A DNA stretch of 64,000 nucleotides from Nonomuraea solani (GCF_900108335.1 NZ_FNVT01000018.1:1-64000), one strand, 5' to 3'. Shown: positions 8,072-17,044, counted from the stretch's first letter. The notes: generated by a model not told the origin, from the sequence alone. Numbers and translations: made by a program.

Positions 8072-8752
8072 TCAGCCGGTCAGGCCGGCGTCGTGGGCGA
8101 GCAGGGCGATCTGGGTGCGGTTGTTGAGGTCGAGCTTGCCGAGAATGCGCGAGATGTGGGCCTTCACGGTCGCGATGCTCATGAACAACTCGCCGCTGAT
8201 CTCGGCGTTGGACCTGCCCCGGCCCACGGCGACGGCCACCTCCCGTTCCCGTTCGCTGAGCGGGCTCAGCACACGCACGGCGTGCTGCCGCCGCGCGGCG
8301 GCGCCGGTGTCGGCGACGTGGGCGATCAACTGGCGGGTCACCGTCGGCGACAAGATGGGTTCCCCGGCCGACACCCGTACGATCGCGCGCAGGATCTCGG
8401 CGGGCGGCGTGTGCTTGAGCAGGAAGCCGCTGGCCCCGGCGCGCAGGGCGCGCAGCACGTACTCGTCGGCGTCGAAGGTCGTCAGCACGACGACCTCGGG
8501 CGGGTCGGGCCGGGCACGCAGCAGTTCGGTGGCGGCCAGGCCGTCCAGCACGGGCATGCGGATGTCCATCAGCACCACGTCCGGGGCGCAGGCCTCCACC
8601 GCGGCGGGCACCTCGGCTCCGCAGGCCGCCTCGCCCACCACGCTCATCTCGGGCGAACCGCCGATGATCATCGCCAGGCCGGCCCGTACCAGCGGGTCGT
8701 CACCCACGATGAGAATCCGGATCGTGGCGTTCACCTCGGCCACGGCAGCCAT
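8072..8752 (-). CDS. NarL/LuxR-type response regulator
   Basis: A 226-aa two-component response regulator. The N-terminal receiver domain has the acidic pocket IVGDDPL, the phosphoacceptor Asp in VVLMDIRMP, the Thr in VVLTTFD and the Lys in FLLKHTPP. The C-terminal LuxR HTH has LSEREREVAVAVGRG, IATVKAHISRILGKL and LNNRTQIALLA. Several starts are possible (GTG 8758, ATG 8752, a GTG nearer the receiver domain). It overlaps the end of the histidine kinase reading frame at 8731, the usual kinase-regulator coupling. Confidence 0.92.
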   Translation of the reverse strand: MAAVAEVNATIRILIVGDDPLVRAGLAMIIGGSPEMSVVGEAACGAEVPAAVEACAPDVVLMDIRMPVLDGLAATELLRARPDPPEVVVLTTFDADEYVLRALRAGASGFLLKHTPPAEILRAIVRVSAGEPILSPTVTRQLIAHVADTGAAARRQHAVRVLSPLSEREREVAVAVGRGRSNAEISGELFMSIATVKAHISRILGKLDLNNRTQIALLAHDAGLTG

Positions 8753-10018
8753 GCCCACAGCCGGAACTCACTCGTGGCGGTCGGGCCGTACTCCAGCCGT
8801 CCACCGGCCAGGCCGGCCCGCTCGGCCAGGCCGATCAGGCCACTTCCGCCGCCCGGGATCCCGGCGACGGCGGTGGCGCCGGCCGGGTTGCGCACCTCGA
8901 CCGTCAGCCCCTGCCCCGCCGACGGTCACCGACACCTGGCCGTCGCGGCCGTGCTTGCGGGCATTGGTCAGCCCTTCCTGCACGATCCGGTACGCACCGC
9001 GCCCGATCGCCGCGGGCGCGGCCGCCGGTTCCCCCACCCGGCAGTCGAGCAGCACCCGCATGCCCGCGCGCCGTGACTGATCGACCAGGTCGGGAAGATC
9101 GGCCAGGGTGGGCTGGGGCCGCTCCGGCCCCTCCCCGGACCGGTCGAGGCCGGCGCGGAGCATGGCGATGACCTCGCGCAGATCCTCCAGCGCCCGGTGC
9201 GCGCTGTCGCGGATCACCCCGGCGGCCCGGGCGACCTCCTCGGGCGCGGCGTCGGGACGAAGCTCCAGCGCCCCGGCGTGCAGGCTGAGCAGGGACAGGC
9301 GGTGGGCGAGCACATCGTGCATCTCCCGGGCGATCCGGTCGCGTTCGGACTGGCGGACCTGGGCGAGGCGCAGTTCCCGCTCGGACTCGACCCGCCGGGC
9401 CCGTTCGCGCAGGGACTGCCGCCGGGCTCGTACGAACATCCCCCAGGCGAGCACCGCGGCCATGCAGGCGAAGCCCAGCAGGACCTGCCACCAGGGCGGC
9501 ACCGGGACGTCCGGCCGGACCAGCGGCGTCAGGAACGGCACCAGCACGCACCCGGCCACGATCAGGCTGGCCACCGCCACGCGCCGGTGCGCCGCGACGG
9601 TGAACAGCGCGATAAGCGCCACCCCCGCGGCCGACATCGAATAGACGCTGAACGCCACCGCGACCACCGCGAAGCCGACCGGCCGGCGCCGCCGCAACCA
9701 CACCCCCAGGCAGCTCAGCCCGCCGAGGGCGGCGTCCACCGCGAACGGCGCCGGTGCGGGATGCCGGCCGAGTCCTTCCACCACGCTGATCGCCGTGAGG
9801 CCGATGGCCAGCAGGAACAACGCCACATCGGCCGCCCAGTCGCGCCCGGTGCGTCCGGCCGCGCGCGCCGGGGCGGGCTCGGGGCCGCTGAGCGCGCTGG
9901 CGGGGAGCAGGATCCGATGGTCCAGGCCTGCCGGGGTCGTCACGACCAAAGGGTACGTCCGCCCCCGGTCCAGCGGAATCCGACCAAAGTAGATCCCGTA
10001 CCGCCGACCTTCGGTCAT
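8731..10018 (-). CDS. sensor histidine kinase (HisKA_3), frameshifted
   Basis: Kinase partner of the adjacent response regulator. It has several N-terminal membrane segments (DWAADVALFLLAIGLTAISV and later stretches), a coiled linker and the HisKA_3 box REMHDVLAHRLSLLSLHAG with the phospho-His. The HATPase N box is in YRIVQEGLTNARKHG. After VSVTVGGAG (about 8920) the frame shifts by one. The original frame runs into nonsense ending at 8768, whereas the next frame restores VEVRNPAG, then GGGSGLIGLAERAGLAGG and a stop at 8731 overlapping the regulator. The ATP G-box is therefore out of frame in this assembly. Start uncertain: ATG 10018, GTG 9943 or further upstream. Confidence 0.8.
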
Positions 10019-10176
10019 CCGGGCGCCGACCTGCGGCTGTAGCGATGCTCCCGCCCGTCGCGTCAGCCTGTCCCCATGACCGGTACGGGCGGCTTCCGTC
10101 ATCGCCGGCAGCCGCGCGGAACCGGCCGGGAATCCCTGGCCCCCGTCCAACGACCCAGAAAGGCGCCGAGGCCGAA

Positions 10177-10578
10177 ATGAGTGACGTGCGAGCAAGACTC
10201 TCCACCTTGTGGATCGTCGTCATGTTCAGCATGCTCTACGCGGATGTTCTCAGTTTCCTGAACGCCGGATTTCTGCGGGGACTCATGGCGGGGCATGCCG
10301 AGGGCGTTCCCGTCACCCCGCTGCTCCTGGTGGGATCCGCGGTCATGGTCGAGATCCCGATCGTGATGGTGGTGTTGTCGCTTGTGTTGAAACCGGCGAT
10401 GACCCGGCGGGTCACCTTGGTGGCGGTCCCGCTGACCGCGGCGTTCATCATCGGCGGCGGATCGGCGAAACCTCACTACCTGGTCCTGGCAGCCGTGGAA
10501 ATGGTGTGCCTGGCCGTCATCCTGCGGCAGGCCTGGCGCATGGACATCTCACCCGCCGTGAGCCGTCCTGCGGGATGA
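10177..10578 (+). CDS. DUF6326-type small membrane protein
   Basis: A 133-aa protein with four predicted membrane segments: TLWIVVMFSMLYADVLSFL, LLLVGSAVMVEIPIVMVV, a segment around AVPLTAAFIIGGG, and YLVLAAVEMVCLAVIL. The order LSTLWIVVMF-YADVLSFLNAG-EIPIVMVVLSLVL matches the DUF6326 family. Function is unknown. It is divergent from the histidine kinase and their 5' ends lie close or overlap, so the two promoters share this gap. Confidence 0.7.
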   Translation: MSDVRARLSTLWIVVMFSMLYADVLSFLNAGFLRGLMAGHAEGVPVTPLLLVGSAVMVEIPIVMVVLSLVLKPAMTRRVTLVAVPLTAAFIIGGGSAKPHYLVLAAVEMVCLAVILRQAWRMDISPAVSRPAG

Positions 10579-10704
10579 GGCTTCGCCGATGCCGGGCCCG
10601 CACCTCGTTCACAAGACGCAGCGGGTGCCCTCGGGTGGTGTCTTCAGGTCGACCAGGAGCTGATTACGGCCATCCATCGAGGGGCCCTGGCGGAAAGCCA
10701 CTGG

Positions 10705-10775
10705 GCACCGAAGTGCTGCTGGCCGATCAGCTGCGGGTGCTCGGCCCCACCACCCGCATCAACCTTGCGTTCTGG
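10705..10775 (+). pseudogene. tetratricopeptide-repeat fragment
   Basis: The short frame LLADQLRVLGPTTRINLAFW resembles the repeat unit of NB-ARC/TPR proteins of actinomycetes, in which an L-x2-RVLGP-x-HPDTL-x-T stretch precedes the NLA motif; here the HPDTL part is deleted. Only about one repeat can be seen and neighbouring sequence is non-coding. The rest of 10579-10995 holds nothing else I recognise. Confidence 0.35.
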
Positions 10776-10995
10776 CAGAGGGTGTCGCATAAACGAGGAG
10801 TTCTGACGCGCCGCGTCACCCCACTCGGCGGTATCCGGTTTGCTCCCGGCCGTCGGGCCGGGCCCCTCGCGTAAGCCATGCCGGCGATGACAGATGCTCT
10901 TTCCGAGCACGCACGTACGGGATCGCATGGACGACCTACCGGCGCGGGTGCTTCCGCGGCCGTCCGATCGGTGTTCAGCTCCTTCGGATGATGTT

Positions 10996-11190
10996 CTACT
11001 GCTCGTCGAGAAAAACTTCTTCGATCGTCAGGTCGAACACCTTGGCGAGGCGGAAGGCGACGGGGAGGCTCGGGTCGAACTTGCCTTTTTCGATCGCGAT
11101 GATCGTCTGCCTCGACACGCTGATCCGCTGAGCCAGATCAGCCTGCGTCCAGTCGCGTTCGGCCCGGAGTTCCGTGATGCGGTTCTTCAT
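10996..11190 (-). CDS. Xre-family HTH regulator (PbsX-like)
   Basis: A 64-aa, single-domain Cro/C1-type HTH protein. It has MKNRITELRAERDWTQADLA, then VSRQTIIAIEKGKFDPSL and VFDLTIEEVFLDE. It is the second gene of an operon: its ATG overlaps the stop of the upstream membrane-protein gene (ATGA at 11190-11187). Such mini-regulators usually repress their own operon; the perfect inverted repeat at 11631-11684 over the operon promoter is the obvious target. Confidence 0.92.
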   Translation of the reverse strand: MKNRITELRAERDWTQADLAQRISVSRQTIIAIEKGKFDPSLPVAFRLAKVFDLTIEEVFLDEQ

Positions 11191-11606
11191 CGGTATCTGA
11201 TCATGCCAGCGGCGAAGGCGATCAAGAAGACGACTCCCAGGAGCGCGGGCAGGACCGCAGTGTTGACGTCGTAAGTGATGAGGCCGGCGTTGTCCGCGAC
11301 GACATAGGCGAATCCGCCGACCCACCCTGCTCCGAGGGAGATGGCCAGGGCCTCCTGCATGACCTTGCGCTGCAACTCATCGACTTTTTGAAAGAAGCGA
11401 ATGAAGGCGACGATCCATCCGATGCCGACGGCCAGGTTGACGGCGACCGCGGCCCAGCTCGCCGCCGGTTGCTGAGGGTCCCACAAGCCGTCGGGACCGA
11501 ACTTGGCCAAGGCGAGGGTCGCCGTCCAGGCGACTGTCCAGAGTACGAGCCGGACGGCTGCCTTGGTCGACTCCCGGTAGTCCCCGGTCGTGGTGCGTGC
11601 TTGCAT
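11187..11606 (-). CDS. four-helix integral membrane protein paired with Xre regulator
   Basis: A 139-aa protein with four hydrophobic segments: LVLWTVAWTATLALAKFG, AAVAVNLAVGIGWIVAFI, GWVGGFAYVVADNAG and LPALLGVVFLIAFAAGM. A conserved-looking KVDELQRKVMQEALAISLG stretch between TM2 and TM3 is typical of the membrane protein co-encoded with small Xre regulators in actinomycetes and firmicutes. Function is unknown. It is transcribed first, and GGAGGG lies just before the ATG. Confidence 0.75.
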   Translation of the reverse strand: MQARTTTGDYRESTKAAVRLVLWTVAWTATLALAKFGPDGLWDPQQPAASWAAVAVNLAVGIGWIVAFIRFFQKVDELQRKVMQEALAISLGAGWVGGFAYVVADNAGLITYDVNTAVLPALLGVVFLIAFAAGMIRYR

Positions 11607-11630
11607 GGGTCGCCCTCCTGCGGCGAGAAG

Positions 11631-11684
11631 TAAAGGACACTTGACACGGTAGGAGGAGGCCGCCGTGATGTCAAGTGTCCTTTA
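11631..11684 (-). promoter_or_regulatory. promoter with two-arm operator of the Xre operon
   Basis: Perfect 16-bp inverted arms, TAAAGGACACTTGACA at 11631-11646 and its complement at 11669-11684, are separated by 22 bp. On the minus strand TTGACA (11674-11669) and TACCGT (11651-11646) form a -35/-10 pair with exactly 17 bp between them. Each arm therefore covers one promoter element, as expected for repression by a dimer pair. Transcription would start near 11640, about 35 bases before the membrane-protein ATG. Confidence 0.75.
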
Positions 11685-11689
11685 CGTCG

Positions 11690-12170
11690 GCCGGGTCGAC
11701 CCCAGATCAGGGCGCCATGGAACGGCCATTGGTTCCGTCCGACAACTGCGGCCAACGAAGCCGGCCCGCGCCTCAATGGCGGCCCGAGCCGGGCCTGCTT
11801 CCTTGAAGGCGGCGTGGGAGAAGGAACGCGCCGAGTTGGTTCAAGTTTCAGGGGATTGACACCATCCGGTTCCGGTGGCCGGCGAAGACTCATGGTGGTT
11901 GCCGCCCGGTGCACGGTGGTCGGGTCGTTTGGCCTGCGGCGGTGCTCAGCGCGCTGGTCGATGATGGGCCGCTCCCCGTCCCGTACGAGCAGGACTGCTT
12001 CGGCGTCGGCTCGGTCCAGGCGGTGGACGCGGCGATCATCGGGGAGTCGTCGCGTCCCAGAGAATCGGCGTACTCGACGGTCTGCCGGCGTCCCTGGGAT
12101 GGTCCTGGTTCGCCTGTCTGTGGCCTCGTTGCCCGCGATCATGAGAAGAGGCGCCGTCAGCAGGCGTTGA
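11690..12170. other. 480-base stretch without a recognisable gene
   Basis: Frames on both strands are open in part but low in protein character, and none has a start with SD. One plus-strand frame around 11930-12090 (AVLSALVDDGPLPVPY and onward) might be a relic, but I cannot place it. Confidence 0.35.
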
Positions 12171-13160
12171 TCAGGCCCCCGGGCGAACCACCCGGCGCCG
12201 GCCCGGAGAACCGCCCGCGGCGAGGACCGCCCAGCCCGCCGCCATCGTGGCGGACATGAGCAGGGCCAGGGCGCCGAGCGTCTGGCCGTCAGGGTGAATC
12301 AGCGCCTGGCCGCGCAGCGCCTGCCAGGTCACGACGACGATCAGGCCCGCGTACGCCACGGCCGCTACGATCATCAGGCCCGTCCGGGTCTGCTCGTCAC
12401 GCAGCCGGGTGACCCGGCTCGCCAGGAATCCGAGCACCAGTGCCACGATCAGCATGACCTGCAGCCCGTGCAGGCCGACGAAGTGCGGGATGCGCAGGTC
12501 GCCGCCGACCGTGCTCCATCCGGTGAGCGGCAGTCCGGGACCGCCGTCCGGGACGCCCACGTTGTGCTGGGCGGCCAGCGGGACCACGTGCCCGGCCGCG
12601 TCCTTGGCCGTCCACACCTCGTTGGACCTCACCGGTATCAGGAGCCCGAGGCCGATCCCGGCGATCACGAAGGCCAGGCCCGCGCGAATCGCCCAGGTGA
12701 GCACTCGGTCGCCGACCCTTTGGAAGATCAGAAGCCCGGCGAGGACGACGTTCGCCAGCATGAGCAGTTGTACGCCCACGCTGAAGATCGGCTGGATGAC
12801 GTTGTTGAACGGGTCGTCCGCCTGGTTGAAATGGCTGAACGTGCCGCGTGCCGCCTGGACCACGACGACGCCGACGTCCAGCATGCCGGTGACGGCCAGC
12901 AGCGTCGCCATCCACCAGGTCCAGCGGCTCGCCCGGTGCGGCAGTGTCAGCAACCAGGCCAGCGTCAGGCCGTACACGATGAACGACACGGCGAACTTGA
13001 GGGGTTTGCCCCAGACCGGCGCGCCGAGCAGGACACGGTCATCGGCCACCATGCCCACGGCCGAGACGACCAGCAGCAGTGCCATCGAGGCGACCATCAG
13101 CAGGAGCGGGCGGTGCAGGGGGCGGGTCGCCGTACGGGGTGGGTCGAGGACTGCGGACAT
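12171..13160 (-). CDS. polytopic membrane protein of unknown function
   Basis: A 329-aa protein with about eight membrane segments. These include LLLMVASMALLLVVSAVGMV, FAVSFIVYGLTLAWLL, VGVQLLMLANVVLAGLLIF, AGLAFVIAGIGLGLLIPV, GLQVMLIVALVLGFLA, a segment containing VAAVAYAGLIVVVTW and ALLMSATMAAGWAVLAA. Between TM5 and TM6 lies a soluble loop with VGVPDGGPGLPLTGWSTVGG and the polar FVGLHGLQ. The ATG at 13160 is favoured by AAAGGG seven bases upstream. It resembles uncharacterised actinobacterial membrane proteins; no transport or enzymatic motif is visible. Confidence 0.75.
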   Translation of the reverse strand: MSAVLDPPRTATRPLHRPLLLMVASMALLLVVSAVGMVADDRVLLGAPVWGKPLKFAVSFIVYGLTLAWLLTLPHRASRWTWWMATLLAVTGMLDVGVVVVQAARGTFSHFNQADDPFNNVIQPIFSVGVQLLMLANVVLAGLLIFQRVGDRVLTWAIRAGLAFVIAGIGLGLLIPVRSNEVWTAKDAAGHVVPLAAQHNVGVPDGGPGLPLTGWSTVGGDLRIPHFVGLHGLQVMLIVALVLGFLASRVTRLRDEQTRTGLMIVAAVAYAGLIVVVTWQALRGQALIHPDGQTLGALALLMSATMAAGWAVLAAGGSPGRRRVVRPGA

Positions 13161-13374
13161 CGGCACGCCCTTTCGAAGCGGAAGCCGTGATGAGGGAACA
13201 GCCCTGACGTTAGGAATCGGCTCGTTTCCGCCCCAGCCTGGCGGCCCCCGAACCAGCGGGCGGCCAGCCGTCTCACGGGTGGTAGGGCCAGCCGTACCGG
13301 GGTGTCCGGCCTGCTTTCGTGGTGTTCCGCGGTATGAGGCCTCCCAGTACTAGTGGAACGATGAGCCGGGCTTA

Positions 13375-13393
13375 GTGTCACATAATTTGACAC
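13375..13393. promoter_or_regulatory. short palindrome upstream of small HTH gene
   Basis: GTGTCA, seven bases, TGACAC forms a perfect 6-bp-arm palindrome about 30 bases before the GTG at 13423. It could be an operator for that gene, or part of the end of the adjacent Tn3-type element. Confidence 0.35.
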
Positions 13394-13422
13394 ACCATCT
13401 CTGACCAGGCCAATCTTGCGTT

Positions 13423-13698
13423 GTGACGGATTCAGAGGGTGTGGCGTTCCTGCGGTCGGATGTTGCCCGGTTCTGCAGCGAGATCGCCGATCTGGCTCCT
13501 GCAGTACGGCTGGCGCGGCTGGCGGAGCTACAGGCGATGCTCGATGACGTCACCTCGCAGGCGATGGCCGCGGCGATGGCGGACGCCCGCGGTGAGGGGT
13601 GGGGGCTGCGCCGGATCGGCAAGCATGCCGGGGTCTCCCATGAGCAGGTCCGCCGGATGCTCATGCCGTCCGAGACGCAGCCCGCCACGCCGGGGTGA
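13423..13698 (+). CDS. small HTH-like protein
   Basis: A 91-aa protein starting at GTG. The first part is helical (FCSEIADLAPAVRLARLAEL, then MLDDVTSQAMAAAMADAR). It ends in a sigma-like or MerR-like HTH, GWGLRRIGKHAGVSHEQVRR. The pattern WGLRRIG-x6-S-x-EQVRRML is common in small actinomycete proteins thought to bind DNA. It stops just before the Tn3 transposase fragment on the other strand. Regulation and targets are unknown. Confidence 0.6.
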   Translation: MTDSEGVAFLRSDVARFCSEIADLAPAVRLARLAELQAMLDDVTSQAMAAAMADARGEGWGLRRIGKHAGVSHEQVRRMLMPSETQPATPG

Positions 13699-13722
13699 AG
13701 CGGATGCGGCCCGGAGGGGTTA

Positions 13723-14255
13723 CTGGCCGGGCGGGGGTGTGCGCAGCGGGCGCAGGGCGCCGTCCCGGATGATCTCCGGTAGGGCGAAGTTGTAGCGGCC
13801 TAGGAAATTGAAATGCTCAAATCCCAGCGGGGATAGTCGGGCGATGTCGGCGGCGGCTATCTTCTTTCCTTCGGCGCGGATTTCGTCCAGCGCGCGAGCC
13901 GTGTAGACGGTATTCCAGAGGATGCAGACATTGGTGATGAACCCCAACGTCCCTAGTTGATCTTCCTGGCCTTCTTTGTATTTCTGCCGGAGTTCGCCTT
14001 TTTGGCCGTGGAAGATTTTCCGGGCCAGGGTGTGGCGGGCTTCTTGGCGTTGAGCTGGGTATGGACGCGGCGGCGCAGGAGTTCGTCGTCGAAGTAGCAG
14101 GCCAGGTAGGTGGAGCGGTCGAGCTTGCCCAGCTCCATCAGGGCGCGGCCGATCGGGGTGGGCGTGCCGCCGCCGGCGAAGTAGCGAAACAGCTCGCTGG
14201 CCTTGACCGCGCCGGTGGACAGGGCCGCGGCCTGGCGCGTGGAGATGCACGCCCG
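13723..14255 (-). pseudogene. Tn3-family transposase, C-terminal fragment with frameshift
   Basis: The minus strand encodes the last ~175 residues of a Tn3-type DDE transposase: GAVKASELFRYFAGGGTPTP, MELGKLDRSTYLACYFDDEL, then after a frameshift near 14040 EARHTLARKIFHGQKGELRQ, GQEDQLGTLGFITNVCILWN, ARLSPLGFEHFNFLGRYNF and a stop at 13720. The upstream ~800 residues are absent because the recombinase gene begins at 14289. An N-terminal piece of the same kind of transposase lies at 20445-21128 in the same orientation. Confidence 0.85.
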
Positions 14256-14288
14256 CCTCGGCGAGCAGGGGCCCGGAGCCGTGGGCCG

Positions 14289-16718
14289 GTGACCACCTCA
14301 CCATCGGCGGCCGTCGACACGGCGGCCCCGGACTTCACGTGGACATGGCCGTTCGACCCGTCTCGCTACCAGCAGCGCGATGGTCTTACCGCCCAGGAGG
14401 TGTCGGCGCTTCAGCAGCTGGGCACCAACCTGCGTCGCCGACCAGACCGCCACAACCCCGACGCTCCGGGATGGACAGCCATCGAGTGGCTGCTCCGCCC
14501 GCTGGACGACGTCCGGGCGTCATTGTGGCGCCCGGACAGCACATACCAACGCCAGGGCGTGAACGACGCCATCGCCCTGATCCTGCTGCGCTGCATCGGG
14601 CAGGGCAAGACGTTCTGGTGCTGGACCGCGGAGGACTGGCTTCAGTTGATCGGCGTCGGCAGCGCGGAGTTCCGCAGGTCCAGCCCAGGGTGGGTCGATG
14701 GGACCGCGCGGTCGACCCTGGCCGCATACGCCTACCTGCTTGGCGGCTTCACCGACTTCGACCGTCTCGGTGGGTTCCAGCGCCTCCCGCTGAGCCGACG
14801 CGTGTTCGGTGAAGAACTCGTCGAACAGGCCCACCAGCAGGTCAAGCGGGTGCTCGACGGATGGGGCTACCGGATCGAGTCCGACGTGGACTCTCGAATC
14901 TCTCCGGTCCTCTGCCAGGCCCTTCTGCTCAACCGCAGCCCACTGCTTCAGGACCTGACCACCGAGGCGTTCGCCCGGCTGCGCCGGCACCCTGCTATGC
15001 GACGCCCACACATCGGTGCCCTGCACGCCATCCAGCGCGCCGTCGCCTCCCTCGGCTTCTGCGAAGCCCCGCCCTCCCCGTTCCGGGGGCGGATGTCCGA
15101 AATCGAGGGCACCGCGCGGCCGTGGGCGGACTGGGTCGAGCGATGGCACGCTACTTCCACGCTCGCTCCCAAGACCCGCGCGACTGCTCGCAGCGTCTTA
15201 TCCAAGGTCGGCCCGGAGATCACCGAACCCGGCCAGTGGACCCGGCGGACCTGCGCGTCCTGGATCGCCGCGCTTGATCGGATGAGCATCGGTGACTACG
15301 TTCAGCGGCGCGGCGGCCTGGGCGACAGGCAAGGACAGCCGATCTCCGCGGAAACCAAGGCCGGATACCTGACCGCGACCAGGGCGTTCTTCCGCGACTG
15401 CCAGGAATGGGAGTGGATCCCCAGGCGCTTCGACCCCACTCGGGCCCTCGCCACGCCCAGAACGGTCCTGGCGATGCTCGGACCAGACCCCCGCGTGATC
15501 GCCGACGACATCTGGGCCAAGCTGCTCTGGGCCGGGCTGAACATCCAGCCCGAGGACTTGCCGACCAGCTACAACAGCCTGCGCTACCCACTTGAGTTCC
15601 TTCGGGCGGTATCGCTTGCCTGGCTGTTCAGCGGCCAGCGCAGCGCGGAGATCGCTCGGTTGCGAGTCGGCTGCGTCCGTTGGCAGCACGACGGATTCTC
15701 CATCTCCGGCGACTCCCGGGAGGTTCTGGCCCGGGACGCGGTCTGCCTCCTGGACGTGCCCACCCACAAGACCGGCACCGCGTTCACCAAACCGGTCGAT
15801 CCGTTGCTGGGCAAGGCGATCGAGGCATGGGAGGCATCCCGGCCAAGTCAGCCGACCCTGACGGACCGCAAGACCGGCGACCAGGTGCACCTGCTGTTCG
15901 CGCTGCGGGCCCACGCGATGGACAAGACCTACATCAACAGGACGATCATCCCCGCCCTATGCCGCAAGGCTGGAGTTCCCGCCGCGGACGCGCGCGGCGC
16001 CATCACCAGCCACCGGGCGCGGTCCACGATCGCCAGCCAGCTCTACAACGCCAAAGAGCCGATGACCCTGTTCGAGCTGCAAGCATGGCTCGGACACCGA
16101 AGCCCGGAGTCGGCCCAGCACTACGCCAAGATCACGCCGAACACGCTGGCCAGAGCCTACAACGACGCCGGCTACTTCGAACGCAACGTGCGCACCATCG
16201 AGGTCCTCGTCGACCGGGACGCCGTCACCTCCGGCGCCGCCGCGAATGGCGAGCCGTGGCAGTACTACGACCTTGGACACGGCTACTGCACCTACACCTT
16301 CTTCGAGCAGTGCCCACACCGAATGGCCTGCGCCCGCTGCGACTTCTACACGCCGAAGACGTCCAGCAAGGGCCAGCTCCTGGAGGCCAAGGACAACCTC
16401 CAGCGGATGCTGGCCAACGGGCCCAGGCGACCCTGCTGCCGGTCATCGAGATCAACCGAAGGCCGACCTAATCGGGCTACGTGCCACAGCTCAGTTGGTG
16501 CCGTACCCATTCTGGATGGGCGTCGCCGACCTCGATGCTGTTCTCGTCGAGAGCGTTGGCGATGTGGAAGTGACCCGCATCGAAGACGAACTCCACCGCA
16601 AGGGTGCCGGCCGCCATGTCACGACCTGATGGCTGCCATTCAAGGAGAGCAACCTCGCGCAGTTCCTGGCCGACGAACGGCTCAAGCCGTTCGTCGGTGC
16701 TGGACCACACCGGGGTGA
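14289..16718 (+). CDS. tyrosine recombinase/integrase with altered C terminus
   Basis: A large (809 codons as read) tyrosine recombinase of the transposon-associated type. The N-terminal half is a core-binding region (IDALALILL-like helices, WHATSTLAPKTRATARSVLS). The catalytic half shows Arg-I in SGQRSAEIARLRVG, the H-x-x-R box in TSHRARSTIASQLY, the second His in LQAWLGHRSPESAQHY and nucleophile Tyr in HYAKITP. A Cys-rich tail (CPHRMACARCDFYTPK) follows. Near 16430 the frame breaks: another frame continues TLLPVIEINRRPT and stops at 16471, the normal C terminus of this family, and about 50 codons before it are missing. The present frame instead reads on to 16718, antisense to the next gene. 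Confidence 0.8.
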   Translation: MTTSPSAAVDTAAPDFTWTWPFDPSRYQQRDGLTAQEVSALQQLGTNLRRRPDRHNPDAPGWTAIEWLLRPLDDVRASLWRPDSTYQRQGVNDAIALILLRCIGQGKTFWCWTAEDWLQLIGVGSAEFRRSSPGWVDGTARSTLAAYAYLLGGFTDFDRLGGFQRLPLSRRVFGEELVEQAHQQVKRVLDGWGYRIESDVDSRISPVLCQALLLNRSPLLQDLTTEAFARLRRHPAMRRPHIGALHAIQRAVASLGFCEAPPSPFRGRMSEIEGTARPWADWVERWHATSTLAPKTRATARSVLSKVGPEITEPGQWTRRTCASWIAALDRMSIGDYVQRRGGLGDRQGQPISAETKAGYLTATRAFFRDCQEWEWIPRRFDPTRALATPRTVLAMLGPDPRVIADDIWAKLLWAGLNIQPEDLPTSYNSLRYPLEFLRAVSLAWLFSGQRSAEIARLRVGCVRWQHDGFSISGDSREVLARDAVCLLDVPTHKTGTAFTKPVDPLLGKAIEAWEASRPSQPTLTDRKTGDQVHLLFALRAHAMDKTYINRTIIPALCRKAGVPAADARGAITSHRARSTIASQLYNAKEPMTLFELQAWLGHRSPESAQHYAKITPNTLARAYNDAGYFERNVRTIEVLVDRDAVTSGAAANGEPWQYYDLGHGYCTYTFFEQCPHRMACARCDFYTPKTSSKGQLLEAKDNLQRMLANGPRRPCCRSSRSTEGRPNRATCHSSVGAVPILDGRRRPRCCSRRERWRCGSDPHRRRTPPQGCRPPCHDLMAAIQGEQPRAVPGRRTAQAVRRCWTTPG

Positions 16719-17001
16719 GCTCGTCATACTCCTCCCAGCCGGTGATCGCAGCCGTTGTGTCGATGGTGTTCCAGCCGATCGACAGCTCATCGAACTTCGA
16801 GTGGCTGACCTCTACTTGAACACCGTCGAAGTTGAGGACGACGGGACAGTCGGCATACCAGTCCCCGTCCTCGACGAAACGCACGAGCGCGAAGCCAGTC
16901 AGACGCCGACCACCAAGCGCGGCCAAGCCCTGCCCGTGTTCATCGTGGATGGCTTGGAGTCCGACAAGAAAGGTCGGCTCGAAGCCGGAGATACCCATCA
17001 C
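16477..17001 (-). CDS. hypothetical protein, immunity-like composition
   Basis: A 174-aa acidic protein starting MMGISGFEPTFLVGLQAIHD. It has alternating strand and loop segments (TGFALVRFVEDGDWYADCPV, VLNFDGVQVEVSHSKFDELS, ALLEWQPSGRDMAAGTLAVE) and a C-terminal FVFDAGHFHIANALDENSIE. The last motif (NALDENG/S with nearby acids) recurs in small actinomycete proteins beside toxins and mobile elements. I cannot assign a named family. It overlaps the shifted tail of the recombinase on the other strand, which supports that tail being spurious. Confidence 0.6.
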   Translation of the reverse strand: MMGISGFEPTFLVGLQAIHDEHGQGLAALGGRRLTGFALVRFVEDGDWYADCPVVLNFDGVQVEVSHSKFDELSIGWNTIDTTAAITGWEEYDELTPVWSSTDERLEPFVGQELREVALLEWQPSGRDMAAGTLAVEFVFDAGHFHIANALDENSIEVGDAHPEWVRHQLSCGT

Positions 17002-17044
17002 GACAGGCGATTGTCCAGGTTCAACGCGGCACCGGCCAGTCGAT

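Noticed and set aside
10579..10995. Possible NB-ARC/TPR gene
   Set aside because: Only one degenerate repeat is visible and no frame continues; kept as a low-confidence fragment.
11814..12259. Plus-strand frames opposite the end of the membrane-protein gene
   Set aside because: No start with SD and no domain; partly antisense to the real gene at 12171.
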